Below, one piece after another: positions 1-7,817 of a stretch of 18,614 bases of DNA. Where the stretch lies: positions 20,520 to 39,133 of the forward strand of contig DDPY01000034.1 in NCBI GenBank assembly GCA_002342415.1. Direction: 5' to 3'. A model generated the notes under the pieces. The model saw only the letters and a list, made by a program, of their open reading frames with translations. It searched no databases and was not told where the DNA came from. How positions within the stretch are numbered: the stretch's first letter is position 1; each line of letters opens with the position of its first letter. A program made the position numbers and the translations under genes. This DNA comes from Prevotella sp. UBA2456. Lineage in GTDB: Bacteria; Bacteroidota; Bacteroidia; Bacteroidales; Bacteroidaceae.

Positions 1-32
1 CCCCCGCCAGCCTGTGGCTTGTCAGAGTGTCA

Positions 33-49
33 GCTTCGCTGTCCGAAGC
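33..49 (-). terminator. possible hairpin downstream of the MACPF gene
   Basis: A perfect 6-bp inverted repeat (GCTTCG / CGAAGC, 5-nt loop) lies about 25 nt beyond the stop of the MACPF gene. No T-run follows on the minus strand, so it is only a weak terminator candidate. It could instead protect the mRNA 3' end. The rest of bases 1-74 shows nothing else I can name. Confidence 0.25.
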
Positions 50-74
50 GCACTCCTAATGACTTGTGGCTCCG

Positions 75-2846
75 TCAGAACTTGAATGCCTTCTGGCAGA
101 TGATGATGGGATAGCAGACGAAGCAACTGGGGTAGGTGACCGACTTGATGTATTCTATGGGATTGCCCCGATTGGCGTAGTTGTTCCACTCGCCCTTGTC
201 GCGCAGGTTCTCGGGGTAGTAGCCTTGGTATTTCATTTGAGTGCAGTCAATTAACACGGGTGCCTGGTCGTTGTAGTGAATCATGGCTGCATTACCCGTT
301 TTTGTCTCTATGGACAGGGCATCGCAGGTGCCTCCCGTCTTCAGGTCGCCTATCTTCGTGTACACGGTGGTTTTACCGTCCAGTTTCTCCTTGTCTTCGT
401 CGTTGAGGGCGCCTAAATAGAGTAGCCTCGTGTTCACGTGAGCCACTCTTTCGGGTGTAGTGCTATGCCAGGAGTCGTAGCCCACGACGATGAATCCCGT
501 CTCCATGGTGTTGAAGCCATAGACACCGTCTTTGAGGAACGAAGCCCCGATGGTGCCGTCGGGCTTGTTGCCGGTGATGTTGGTGAGGTTCTCGAGCATC
601 TTCTTATACTGCGAGGCGTAGGGCACCGTCCATCCGTTGGGTGCGAAGCCGCCCCAGGCGTAGAGGTTGTAGGTGTAGTTGTTCACAAGATACCAGTCGA
701 TGTCACCATCATCATTTCTCCAGTAAGGTGAGAATGCGTTGATGTCTCCCCCATCTTTCCACAGATTGTCCGACATCTGGGGTGCTCCGTTCTGATAGGT
801 TCGGCCGTTGAAGAAATTGCGGGTGTAGATGTAGTTATTGATTTTGACGAGTGGGTAGACGATGGACTTTCCGTTGTCGGAGTGCTGCAAGGTGTATTCC
901 TTCGACGTAGTCTTCAGGTACTTGTTCTCTTTGATGTTCTCGTCGGGGAATACGGTGAGGTGGTTGCCGCGCAGATATACCTGCTTGTAACCTCCCACCT
1001 CGGTGTCGGAGATGGGCGTGATAATGGGCGTCGAGGGGTCGTCGTACTGTCCCCAGCTGACGTAGTGGGGATAGGAAGCGGGACCGCCGAGATAGATGCC
1101 GAGGTTGTAGCGGGGCACGCCGTTGACCATGGGGTAGATGACGTTGACGCGCTTCGAGGGGTTAAGGGCAGGAATGAACTCAGAGCAGACGCGGGCCACG
1201 TGGTTGCCGTCCTGGAGGTAGATGTCGCGGATGAGCGACTGGCTGGTGCTGGCGTCCTCCATCGTCTCAAGCACATCCTCACCGATGATGGTGGGCGGGG
1301 TGCTGATGTAGGTCTGGGGCGTGCCTGTGAGGATGGTAGGATCGTTCATCAGTGTGTTCTTATACCATTCCTCGAAGGCTTGACGGCGCTCGGGGTCCGT
1401 CTCCTCGCTGACGAGTTCATACAGGGGGACCAGTTGTCCCTTCTTGTTGAAGTCGATGAGTGCCAGATGGTCGAGCCACTCCTGCATCTCGCTCGCGCTG
1501 TTGCCGTTGAGCATCAGGCTCTCCTTCCAATCTTTGGCGGCATCTTCATAGTCTCCGCTGTAGTCGGGGATGGACACCTCCATGTTGTCGTCGTAGCTGT
1601 AAGACGCTGTGCTGACGAGTCCCTGACGCGACTTCGACATCAAGTCGAGCACATCCTGCATGCCTTTCTTGGTGCCGTCGGCCTGTCCGCCGCCGCGCAC
1701 GCTGGCCTTATAGTAGAAGGCGGTGTGGTTGGAGGCCTGTGCCTTCGACATCTGTGCCTTGACCTTGGCGTCGAGGTCGCTCAGGAAGGTGCCGCCGTAG
1801 GTCACCTCCAGCGAGGCCTTGGCATCGAAGGCGGTGGTCATGTTGGTGGTGTTGCAGGTAACCTGTGTGTGGAGGCGTCCGCCCAGCACGCCACCCACGA
1901 CGGCGTGCGTTCCATAGTCGCGCACCAAGCGTAAAAAGCCGGCTGGCGTCGAGGGATAGCGTACGATTTTTTTGCCTCGCCTTTCATTATAAACCGGGTC
2001 ACCGTAGATGTCGTGCATGGCGCCATCGGTCATATACTCTGATATTATGGAATCCAAAGGTACGTTGAGGCTGGCGTTGCAGGTTTCGACGTTGATGTCC
2101 ATCCAGGCAAACTCGTTGCTCTCGTTCTGCTTGTGGGCGATGTCGAACGAGGCATCGACGGCGGCGCTGGCACCCCAGGCCTGAGCCTCGAGATGCAGCG
2201 AGGCGTTGAGCTTGCGACCCAGCTCCTCAGCGCTGGCGCCGCTCTCCTCCACCTGGCTGATGTTGACAGTGGAGTAGTCGAAGGTGATGGCTTTTTCGGT
2301 GAACATACGGTCCACCTCGAAGATGGGCAGTGTGGCGGTGCGCACGTCGCAGTAGCCGGCAAAGGCATTGTAGCCGTAGCCTATGCCACGGGCCTTGGCG
2401 CCGGCCTCCTGATAGGCGTCGTATTCCTCGTTGTTGCCGCCGTCGTTAATGACATGCTTCTGGGTGATGGGCAGGGAGATGTTTTTCGACTCGTCCTTGG
2501 GGAAGGTAATCTTCAGCGTGGCTGTGCGGTCTGTCCCTGAGGTGTTGTCGAGGGAGACGATGTGGAGTGTCGTCGGGCCCATGCCGCTCTTGGGATAGAC
2601 GTAGGCGGGCTGGTTGGACTCCTCGACGTCCCACTCGACGGTGGCTGTCCATTCGGCATCCTTGTCGGTGACGAGGTTGAAGTCGGTGGTGCAGCTGTAG
2701 GCCTCCAACTGTGAGAGGGCGGACACGTTGCCGTCGATTCTCGCTTCATTGATGCTGTAGCTGTCTTTATCGGAGCAGGCTGCCAGCGTAGCGCTCAGTG
2801 CCAGGGTGGCAAAAAGCGCGGGTAAATGCTTGAATGCTTTTCTCAT
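75..2846 (-). CDS. MACPF-domain lipoprotein with BACON-like N-terminus and FISUMP-like C-terminus
   Basis: This is a 923-residue lipoprotein. The signal peptide ends in the lipobox LAAC (about residues 20-23), followed by SDKDS. Residues ~35-135 form an immunoglobulin-like stretch ending in ITQKH, typical of BACON domains. A membrane-attack-complex/perforin domain follows (~150-480). It opens with the GIGYGYNAF type of motif and carries the family signature YGTH at 311-314, followed by a Gly-Gly-rich segment (VVGGVLGG). The C-terminal third contains NLYAWGG and NGWTVP, which resembles the FISUMP (Fibrobacter succinogenes major paralogous) domain. MACPF proteins insert into membranes as oligomeric pores; in Bacteroidales several are secreted antimicrobial toxins (BSAPs) and others are of unknown use. 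It is the last gene of a five-gene lipoprotein operon, 74 nt after the preceding gene. MACPF assignment is strong, the BACON call fair and the FISUMP call tentative. Target and role are unknown. Confidence 0.88.
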   Translation of the reverse strand: MRKAFKHLPALFATLALSATLAACSDKDSYSINEARIDGNVSALSQLEAYSCTTDFNLVTDKDAEWTATVEWDVEESNQPAYVYPKSGMGPTTLHIVSLDNTSGTDRTATLKITFPKDESKNISLPITQKHVINDGGNNEEYDAYQEAGAKARGIGYGYNAFAGYCDVRTATLPIFEVDRMFTEKAITFDYSTVNISQVEESGASAEELGRKLNASLHLEAQAWGASAAVDASFDIAHKQNESNEFAWMDINVETCNASLNVPLDSIISEYMTDGAMHDIYGDPVYNERRGKKIVRYPSTPAGFLRLVRDYGTHAVVGGVLGGRLHTQVTCNTTNMTTAFDAKASLEVTYGGTFLSDLDAKVKAQMSKAQASNHTAFYYKASVRGGGQADGTKKGMQDVLDLMSKSRQGLVSTASYSYDDNMEVSIPDYSGDYEDAAKDWKESLMLNGNSASEMQEWLDHLALIDFNKKGQLVPLYELVSEETDPERRQAFEEWYKNTLMNDPTILTGTPQTYISTPPTIIGEDVLETMEDASTSQSLIRDIYLQDGNHVARVCSEFIPALNPSKRVNVIYPMVNGVPRYNLGIYLGGPASYPHYVSWGQYDDPSTPIITPISDTEVGGYKQVYLRGNHLTVFPDENIKENKYLKTTSKEYTLQHSDNGKSIVYPLVKINNYIYTRNFFNGRTYQNGAPQMSDNLWKDGGDINAFSPYWRNDDGDIDWYLVNNYTYNLYAWGGFAPNGWTVPYASQYKKMLENLTNITGNKPDGTIGASFLKDGVYGFNTMETGFIVVGYDSWHSTTPERVAHVNTRLLYLGALNDEDKEKLDGKTTVYTKIGDLKTGGTCDALSIETKTGNAAMIHYNDQAPVLIDCTQMKYQGYYPENLRDKGEWNNYANRGNPIEYIKSVTYPSCFVCYPIIICQKAFKF

Positions 2847-2872
2847 TTTGGTTTAATATTAGTGTATTATAT

Positions 2873-2920
2873 AATGCTCAATGTTCAATGCTCAATGTTC
2901 AATGTTCAATGTTCAATCCT
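2873..2920. repeat. heptamer tandem array, unit AATGTTC/AATGCTC
   Basis: Six full 7-bp units (2873-2914) plus a degenerate seventh run directly up to the stop codon of the upstream gene at 2921. The units alternate AATGCTC and AATGTTC, with no base out of phase. The remaining 26 nt before the MACPF start are A/T-rich. Confidence 0.85.
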
Positions 2921-5383
2921 CTACCACGCCATGCGCCAGGTGGGGAAGTCTATCGTCTTGCCGTTGAGGAACCAGAAGCCGGAACTGGCACCATTGGTGT
3001 AGCAGAAGCCGTTCCAGATGGAGCCCCATATACCTTCTCTGAACCCGTCTATGTCTTCCTCTGCCCTTTCTCCCCAGTCGTGCTCGGCAATCCTGGTCAG
3101 GTGCAGGCCGTCCATGGTGGTGTCAGACCATCCTTCATCGCCACGGTCGTAGACGCGGGTCATGCGGAACATCAGCACCGGCGCGTTCCACATGTCGGTG
3201 GGGAAGCTGCGGCTCTCCCATGCGGTGCGGTCGTAGAAGTAGTTACGCACGTCGGTGGCACGGGGGTCGGTGGTGCTGCGTGGCTGGCGTGGGCTTGTGT
3301 CGGCATTGTTCTTTAGGTTGTCAAGGTTAGAGACGCCCTGGCGGGCGTAGGAGTCCTCGGCATAACGGTCTACCATGTCCTGGTCGGCGAGGTCGTCCAG
3401 ATAGATGGGAGAGTTTTTGTTGTATGCATTGTCGGAGTAGAACGTCGTCTCATTATCGGGCTTGGTGGGGTACAAGTCCGACAGGAACCAGTTGAAGTTT
3501 TGATCATTCCGCTGGTTGAACCTCACCCAGCGCAGCAGTCGCTGCCTGCCCGTACTGTCGTTGTAGGCGATGCTGGCGCACACGGATCCCTGTCGCGGGT
3601 CACCGTTTTGAGCCGTCACCAGCTGGAAGTAGTCGCGTATCTCCACGTCACAGTTCTCCAGCAGGTTCCACCAACTGCTGCCCCACCATTGCATTTTATT
3701 TCTGTCTTCCAATTCTTCCTTCGTGTTATCGCTAACATAGGCAAGATTGTAGAAGTACTGCTCAAGCCAGAGGGCACCACGTATGGCCTGGTTGCGTGTG
3801 GGCAGGTTGGTGGCTCTCTTGTGGTCGCTGCTATAGGTGATGCCCTCAAAACTGACGAGTTCGGCGAAGGGCGACTTCTCGGCTATAATGTTTCTATCTG
3901 GGATGTCAGGATTGCCGGCCTGGTAGACCACCACCCACTTGTGGCCATACTGGTCTCGCAGAATGTCGCCGTGGCTATAGTGGGGGATGCCTGAGAAGTC
4001 GCTGAGGTTCATGCCCTTGCTCTCGCGCGGCGGGGTGTTCCTCAGATTCTCCATGTCGAGTTTATCTACATCGCGGTTATACACAAATACGTCTTCGCAG
4101 TTGGGCAGCCGCCTGTACTTGTCGAAGGTGGCTGGTGTCTCCCTGCTGCCCTTGGCCAGTGTGGCACCAGTGGCATAGCGGCACACCCACATCTTGAACG
4201 TGCCTTGGTCGGCCGTCACGGAGGTGATGTAGTGGTTCTTGGTCATGGCGTAAATGTCAAACGCCTCGGTGTCGTGCGTGGTGGTCTGCTTGTAGCAGGT
4301 CTCCGTCTTGAGGTTCGTGCCGGAATATTTGGCCACGTTCAGCGAGATGTTGTTGCCGCTCATGGTGGCGGAGTTGTACACGAGATGCAGGCCGTCCTCC
4401 TCCAGTTCCGCTGCCATCTGCTGCTTCGAGAGTCCGAATATCTCCTTGAACACGTTGTTGGGCATCGTCTGATACACGTCTTTAAAGAAGACGTCGTTAT
4501 TGTACTTGAAAATCTTCGTATAGTCGAAATCCTTGAAGTACTTCAGCCTCTTGTAGCCGTTGTTGGTGGAGAGGTTCGTGGCCCAGGTCTCGGAGTGCGT
4601 CATGGCATACAGCAGCTCGGCCAGGTTCTGCATGTGCTCGGTCTTGGTGCCCAGGCTCTTAGGCATGACGTGGGTGAGGCGTACGCGGTTCACCGTCTTG
4701 TTGACGGTCTTCACGTAGGGCGAGGGCAGCTTGCTGAGCGTGATCCAGTGGCTGTCGCCCTTGTTGGCGGGACCGAAGGCAGGTCGTACGCAAATCCAGT
4801 AGTCCCACAGTCCGTCAACGTTCAGCTTCCTCACCACGTCGCCGAAGCGGTAGTAGGCCGTGCCGTTGAACGAGCCGTTGGCACCGTCGCCTATCTGCTC
4901 GGCGTTCTTGTAGACAATCTGCTTCAGACCGGGCATCTGCTTGATGTCCACATCGACGGTGGCGAGCGACGCACCGCCGGTCTGGCGGTAGGTGAGCGTG
5001 CCCACGAGGTCGTTCTGGTAGGTGTACGTCGTAGTGGAGGCCGTGACAGCGGCTCCCGTCAGCTGTGCAAAGCGCTCGGCAGCGGTTTCGATATCAGCGG
5101 TAGAGACGATGCGCACGGCGTTGTCGGCATCGTCGGGCAGGCCGATGGCGGGTTCGTAGGTGGCGTTCCGCCAGTCGTCAGGCATCACGTCATCGGTGAG
5201 TTGGCCCACCACCTGCCAGAATGTGGCGGCGTCGGCCATGTCCTGGTCGGCCTGTTGTTCGGTCTGTTGTTCCTTCTCCTCGTCGGAGAGTTCCTTGTCT
5301 TTGTCGCTGCATGAGGTGGTGACGAGGCTGAGGCTACACGTCATGGCGGCCATCAATACAAAGTCAAATAATCTTTTTGTCAT
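2921..5383 (-). CDS. lipoprotein of unknown function, paralog B
   Basis: I recognise no named family. The protein has 820 residues. ATG at 5383 is chosen because the only upstream in-frame start is a TTG inside a heptamer repeat. A lipoprotein signal ends at SC (about residue 25), then comes an acidic linker rich in Glu, Gln and Lys (SDKDKELSDEEKEQQ). Residues 1 to ~450 are nearly the same as in the neighbouring paralog A (5423-7780). The Trp- and Tyr-rich second half (~451-820) is unrelated to paralog A apart from a short HGDI-type motif at its beginning. It ends in an aromatic tail (RMAW). It lies between paralog A and the MACPF gene in one transcription unit and is presumably exported to the periplasm or outer-membrane surface. 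The conserved front with a swapped back suggests a shared docking half and a specific recognition or effector half. That is inference. Confidence 0.8.
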   Translation of the reverse strand: MTKRLFDFVLMAAMTCSLSLVTTSCSDKDKELSDEEKEQQTEQQADQDMADAATFWQVVGQLTDDVMPDDWRNATYEPAIGLPDDADNAVRIVSTADIETAAERFAQLTGAAVTASTTTYTYQNDLVGTLTYRQTGGASLATVDVDIKQMPGLKQIVYKNAEQIGDGANGSFNGTAYYRFGDVVRKLNVDGLWDYWICVRPAFGPANKGDSHWITLSKLPSPYVKTVNKTVNRVRLTHVMPKSLGTKTEHMQNLAELLYAMTHSETWATNLSTNNGYKRLKYFKDFDYTKIFKYNNDVFFKDVYQTMPNNVFKEIFGLSKQQMAAELEEDGLHLVYNSATMSGNNISLNVAKYSGTNLKTETCYKQTTTHDTEAFDIYAMTKNHYITSVTADQGTFKMWVCRYATGATLAKGSRETPATFDKYRRLPNCEDVFVYNRDVDKLDMENLRNTPPRESKGMNLSDFSGIPHYSHGDILRDQYGHKWVVVYQAGNPDIPDRNIIAEKSPFAELVSFEGITYSSDHKRATNLPTRNQAIRGALWLEQYFYNLAYVSDNTKEELEDRNKMQWWGSSWWNLLENCDVEIRDYFQLVTAQNGDPRQGSVCASIAYNDSTGRQRLLRWVRFNQRNDQNFNWFLSDLYPTKPDNETTFYSDNAYNKNSPIYLDDLADQDMVDRYAEDSYARQGVSNLDNLKNNADTSPRQPRSTTDPRATDVRNYFYDRTAWESRSFPTDMWNAPVLMFRMTRVYDRGDEGWSDTTMDGLHLTRIAEHDWGERAEEDIDGFREGIWGSIWNGFCYTNGASSGFWFLNGKTIDFPTWRMAW
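4037..5383 (-). repeat. ~1.35 kb direct repeat, copy B (5' half of paralog B)
   Basis: The first ~1.35 kb of this gene repeats the first part of the gene at 5423-7780 at high nucleotide identity and without large gaps. Similarity stops abruptly near residue 450, just after the shared NRDV...LRN motif. One internal patch (around residues 300-330) is more diverged than its surroundings. Confidence 0.85.
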
Positions 5384-5418
5384 ATTTTCAATTTTCAATT
5401 TTCAATTCTCAATTCTCC
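5384..5418. repeat. heptamer tandem array, unit ATTTTCA/ATTCTCA
   Basis: Five 7-bp units (three ATTTTCA, one ATTCTCA, one ATTCTCC) fill nearly all of the 39-nt gap between the two tandem paralogs. The array touches the ATG of paralog B. The ribosome entry region of that gene is therefore made of the repeat itself, with no Shine-Dalgarno sequence. Confidence 0.85.
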
Positions 5419-5422
5419 TGTG

Positions 5423-7780
5423 CTATTGTTCTTTCTTCACCCACACGCTCTCGTACTGAGTTTTCTTCTTCCCGTCCTCGGTGAAAGTAAGTTCGCGAGA
5501 GGTGACATTCATCCAAGTCCATCTGTTGGGAGACTCCGCTGCTTCATTTCTTATCGCTTGTTTGGGATGATTTCGATAGTCCTTAGTGAAGTCTATCACA
5601 GGGAAATGCGTATAATCTTTGTTACCCAACATTTTGTGAACCCAATACATGGCCACTTTGACAATGTGGTACGGGCGGGTGGCGATGTCGCTGAGCTTGT
5701 CGCCTTTGTACTCAAAGAGGCCCATGTCCTTCCACGTAAAGTGGCTGGTAACCTGACACTGTTCCGCTTCATTAAGTTGGCCAAGGAGGTTGGTCTGATA
5801 GGTGTTGCCTTCCTTGAAGCAGATGAGATAAGGCACCCAGTGCTGGGTGTGGCCTGTCAGCGATGTGCTGTATCTCATCCTGTCTGCCAGCATACAGTCA
5901 ACGGGAGCATATAGAATGACATCAGCGTCGGTGGGATCATTGGCGTCTTTTTCGTACAGATAATCCCAGGTGTATGGCGTAATATGCTCATTGGCAGCAC
6001 CTACGGCACTGCCCATATGTACATTCGTGATAATATGGTCTTCGTCAAATAGTATTTTTACAAGGTTCTTGCGTATCTCCTCGTCCTCAGGCGCCACCTG
6101 CTTGACATCGTTGGGGTGATGGTCGGCCATGCGTGCCGCCACATTCTCGCACATGTCGTCATCCATCAGGATATTGGCAATCCACTTGGTGACGGTCTCA
6201 GCCGATGCCATGTCGTCATTATATACCACATCTTTTCCTGGGATGTCATATTCTGACCACGGGAAGTCCTTTGTGGTGTGGGTCGCCTGGTCGTTGAGGG
6301 TGATGAAGCGTGCCGTGCCGCCGAAGGTGGGGGTCTCTACGCAGACGTAGAAGCGGTCCTGATACCTGATGATGTCGCCGCAGTGGTAGTAGCACTGGTC
6401 GTTGTTGGCAGCATCGGTAATCTGCGGCGCGATGTTTCGCAGGTTGGCCAGGTCGAGGTCGGCCACGTCGCGGTTATACACAAATACGTCCTCGCAGTTG
6501 GGCAGCCGCCTATACTTGTCGAAGGTGGCGGGAGTTTCCCGACTGCCTTTGGCCAGCGTGGCACCGGTGGCATAGCGGCACACCCACAACTTGTAGGTAC
6601 CCTGGCCGGCCGTGTTGGCGGTGATGTAGTGGTTCTTGGTCATGGCATAGATGTCGAACGCCTCGGTGTCGTGGGTGGTGGTCTGCTTGTAGAGGGTCTC
6701 CGTCTTGAGGTTGGTGCCGGAATACTTGGCCACGTTCAGCGAGATGTTGTTGCCGCTCATGGTGGCGGTGTTATAGACCAGGTGCAGCCCGTCCTCCTCC
6801 AGTTCCGTAGCCATCTGCTGCTTGGTGAGGCCGAATATCTCCTTGAACGTGGCATCGGGCATCCCTTGGCACACGCTGTTGAAGTAGGCGGCATTATTGT
6901 ATTGGTAGACTTTCTTGTAATCGAAGTCCTTGAAATATTTCAGGGTCTTGTAGCCGTTGTTGGTGGCGAGGTTCGCGGCCCAGGTCTCGGAGTGGGTCAT
7001 GGCATACAGCAGTTCGGCCATGTTCTGCATGTGCTCGCGGTTGGTACCCAGGCTCTTGGGCATGATGTGGGTGAGGCGCACGCGGTTCACCGTCTTGTTG
7101 ACGGTCTTCACGTAGGGCGATGGCAGCTTGCTGAGCGTGATCCAGTGGCTGTCGCCCTTGCTGGCAGGACCGAAGGCGGGGCGCACGCAGATCCAGTAGT
7201 CCCACAGTCCGTCGACGTTCTGTTTCTTCACCACGTCGCCGAAGCGGTAGTAGGCCGTGCCGTTGAACGAGCCGTTGGCCCCGTCGGCTATCTGCTCAGG
7301 GGTCTTGTAGACAATCTGCTTCAGACCAGGCATCTGCTTGATGTCCACATCGACGATGGCGAGCGACGCACCGCCGGTCTGGCGGTAGGTGAGCGTGCCC
7401 ACGAGGTCGTTCTGGTAGGTGTACGTCGCGGTGGAGGCCGTGACGGCGGCTCCCGTCAACTGTGCGAAGCGCTCGGCGGCGGTCTCGATGTCAGCTGTGT
7501 TGACGATGCGCACGGCGTTGTCCGCACCATCAGGGTCGCCGATGGCGGGTTGGTAGGTGGCGTTCCGCCAGTCGTCGGGCATCACGTCGTCGGTGAGCTG
7601 GCCCACCACCTGCCAGAACGTGGCGGCGTCGGCCATGTCCTGGTCGGTCTGCTGCTCAGCCTGTTGCTCCTTCTCCTCCTCGGAGAGTTCCTTGTCTTTG
7701 TCGCTGCATGAGGCGGCGACGAGGCTGAGACCGCACGTCAGCACGGCTGCAAGCGCAATGTTCGATAACTTTCTTGTCAT
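5423..7780 (-). CDS. lipoprotein of unknown function, paralog A
   Basis: No named family is recognised. The protein has 785 residues. ATG at 7780 is chosen because it gives a clean lipoprotein signal (MTRKLSNIALAA...ending in AASC at residue 25); the open frame continues upstream into the preceding gene but that part has no signal character. After the Cys comes an acidic linker (SDKDKELSEEEKEQQ). Residues 1 to ~450 match paralog B, including the segments DMADAATFWQVVGQLTDD and SHWITLSKLPSPYVK. The C-terminal ~335 residues differ entirely, beginning near the QCYYHCGDIIRY segment. The gene follows the receptor-protease fusion by 37 A/T-rich nt and precedes paralog B by 39 nt, so it is co-transcribed. 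An envelope or surface location is likely. The role is unknown. Confidence 0.8.
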   Translation of the reverse strand: MTRKLSNIALAAVLTCGLSLVAASCSDKDKELSEEEKEQQAEQQTDQDMADAATFWQVVGQLTDDVMPDDWRNATYQPAIGDPDGADNAVRIVNTADIETAAERFAQLTGAAVTASTATYTYQNDLVGTLTYRQTGGASLAIVDVDIKQMPGLKQIVYKTPEQIADGANGSFNGTAYYRFGDVVKKQNVDGLWDYWICVRPAFGPASKGDSHWITLSKLPSPYVKTVNKTVNRVRLTHIMPKSLGTNREHMQNMAELLYAMTHSETWAANLATNNGYKTLKYFKDFDYKKVYQYNNAAYFNSVCQGMPDATFKEIFGLTKQQMATELEEDGLHLVYNTATMSGNNISLNVAKYSGTNLKTETLYKQTTTHDTEAFDIYAMTKNHYITANTAGQGTYKLWVCRYATGATLAKGSRETPATFDKYRRLPNCEDVFVYNRDVADLDLANLRNIAPQITDAANNDQCYYHCGDIIRYQDRFYVCVETPTFGGTARFITLNDQATHTTKDFPWSEYDIPGKDVVYNDDMASAETVTKWIANILMDDDMCENVAARMADHHPNDVKQVAPEDEEIRKNLVKILFDEDHIITNVHMGSAVGAANEHITPYTWDYLYEKDANDPTDADVILYAPVDCMLADRMRYSTSLTGHTQHWVPYLICFKEGNTYQTNLLGQLNEAEQCQVTSHFTWKDMGLFEYKGDKLSDIATRPYHIVKVAMYWVHKMLGNKDYTHFPVIDFTKDYRNHPKQAIRNEAAESPNRWTWMNVTSRELTFTEDGKKKTQYESVWVKKEQ
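6437..7780 (-). repeat. ~1.35 kb direct repeat, copy A (5' half of paralog A)
   Basis: Partner of the repeat at 4037-5383. The match begins at the signal peptide and ends near residue 450. The synonymous differences scattered through it show the duplication is not brand new, but the high identity against a fully divergent 3' half points to gene conversion or to 3' replacement. Confidence 0.85.
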
Positions 7781-7817
7781 AATGGTCTTATACTTTATTA
7801 TATTATATAAAGCCTGT

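Noticed and set aside
882..1934. Long plus-strand open frame opposite the MACPF gene
   Set aside because: It lies wholly inside the MACPF gene on the other strand, is dominated by Val/Gly/Ala/Leu/His as expected from a GC-rich antisense frame, and has no domain or leader.
4205..5314. Long plus-strand open frame opposite paralog B, with a similar one at 6278-7711 opposite paralog A
   Set aside because: Their mutual similarity simply mirrors the duplicated coding strand. The lipoprotein signal and gene context support the minus strand.
5384..5398. Longer N-terminus of paralog B beginning MKIENM
   Set aside because: The first codon is TTG and the added residues come from the heptamer repeat. 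The ATG at 5383 lines up with the start of paralog A.
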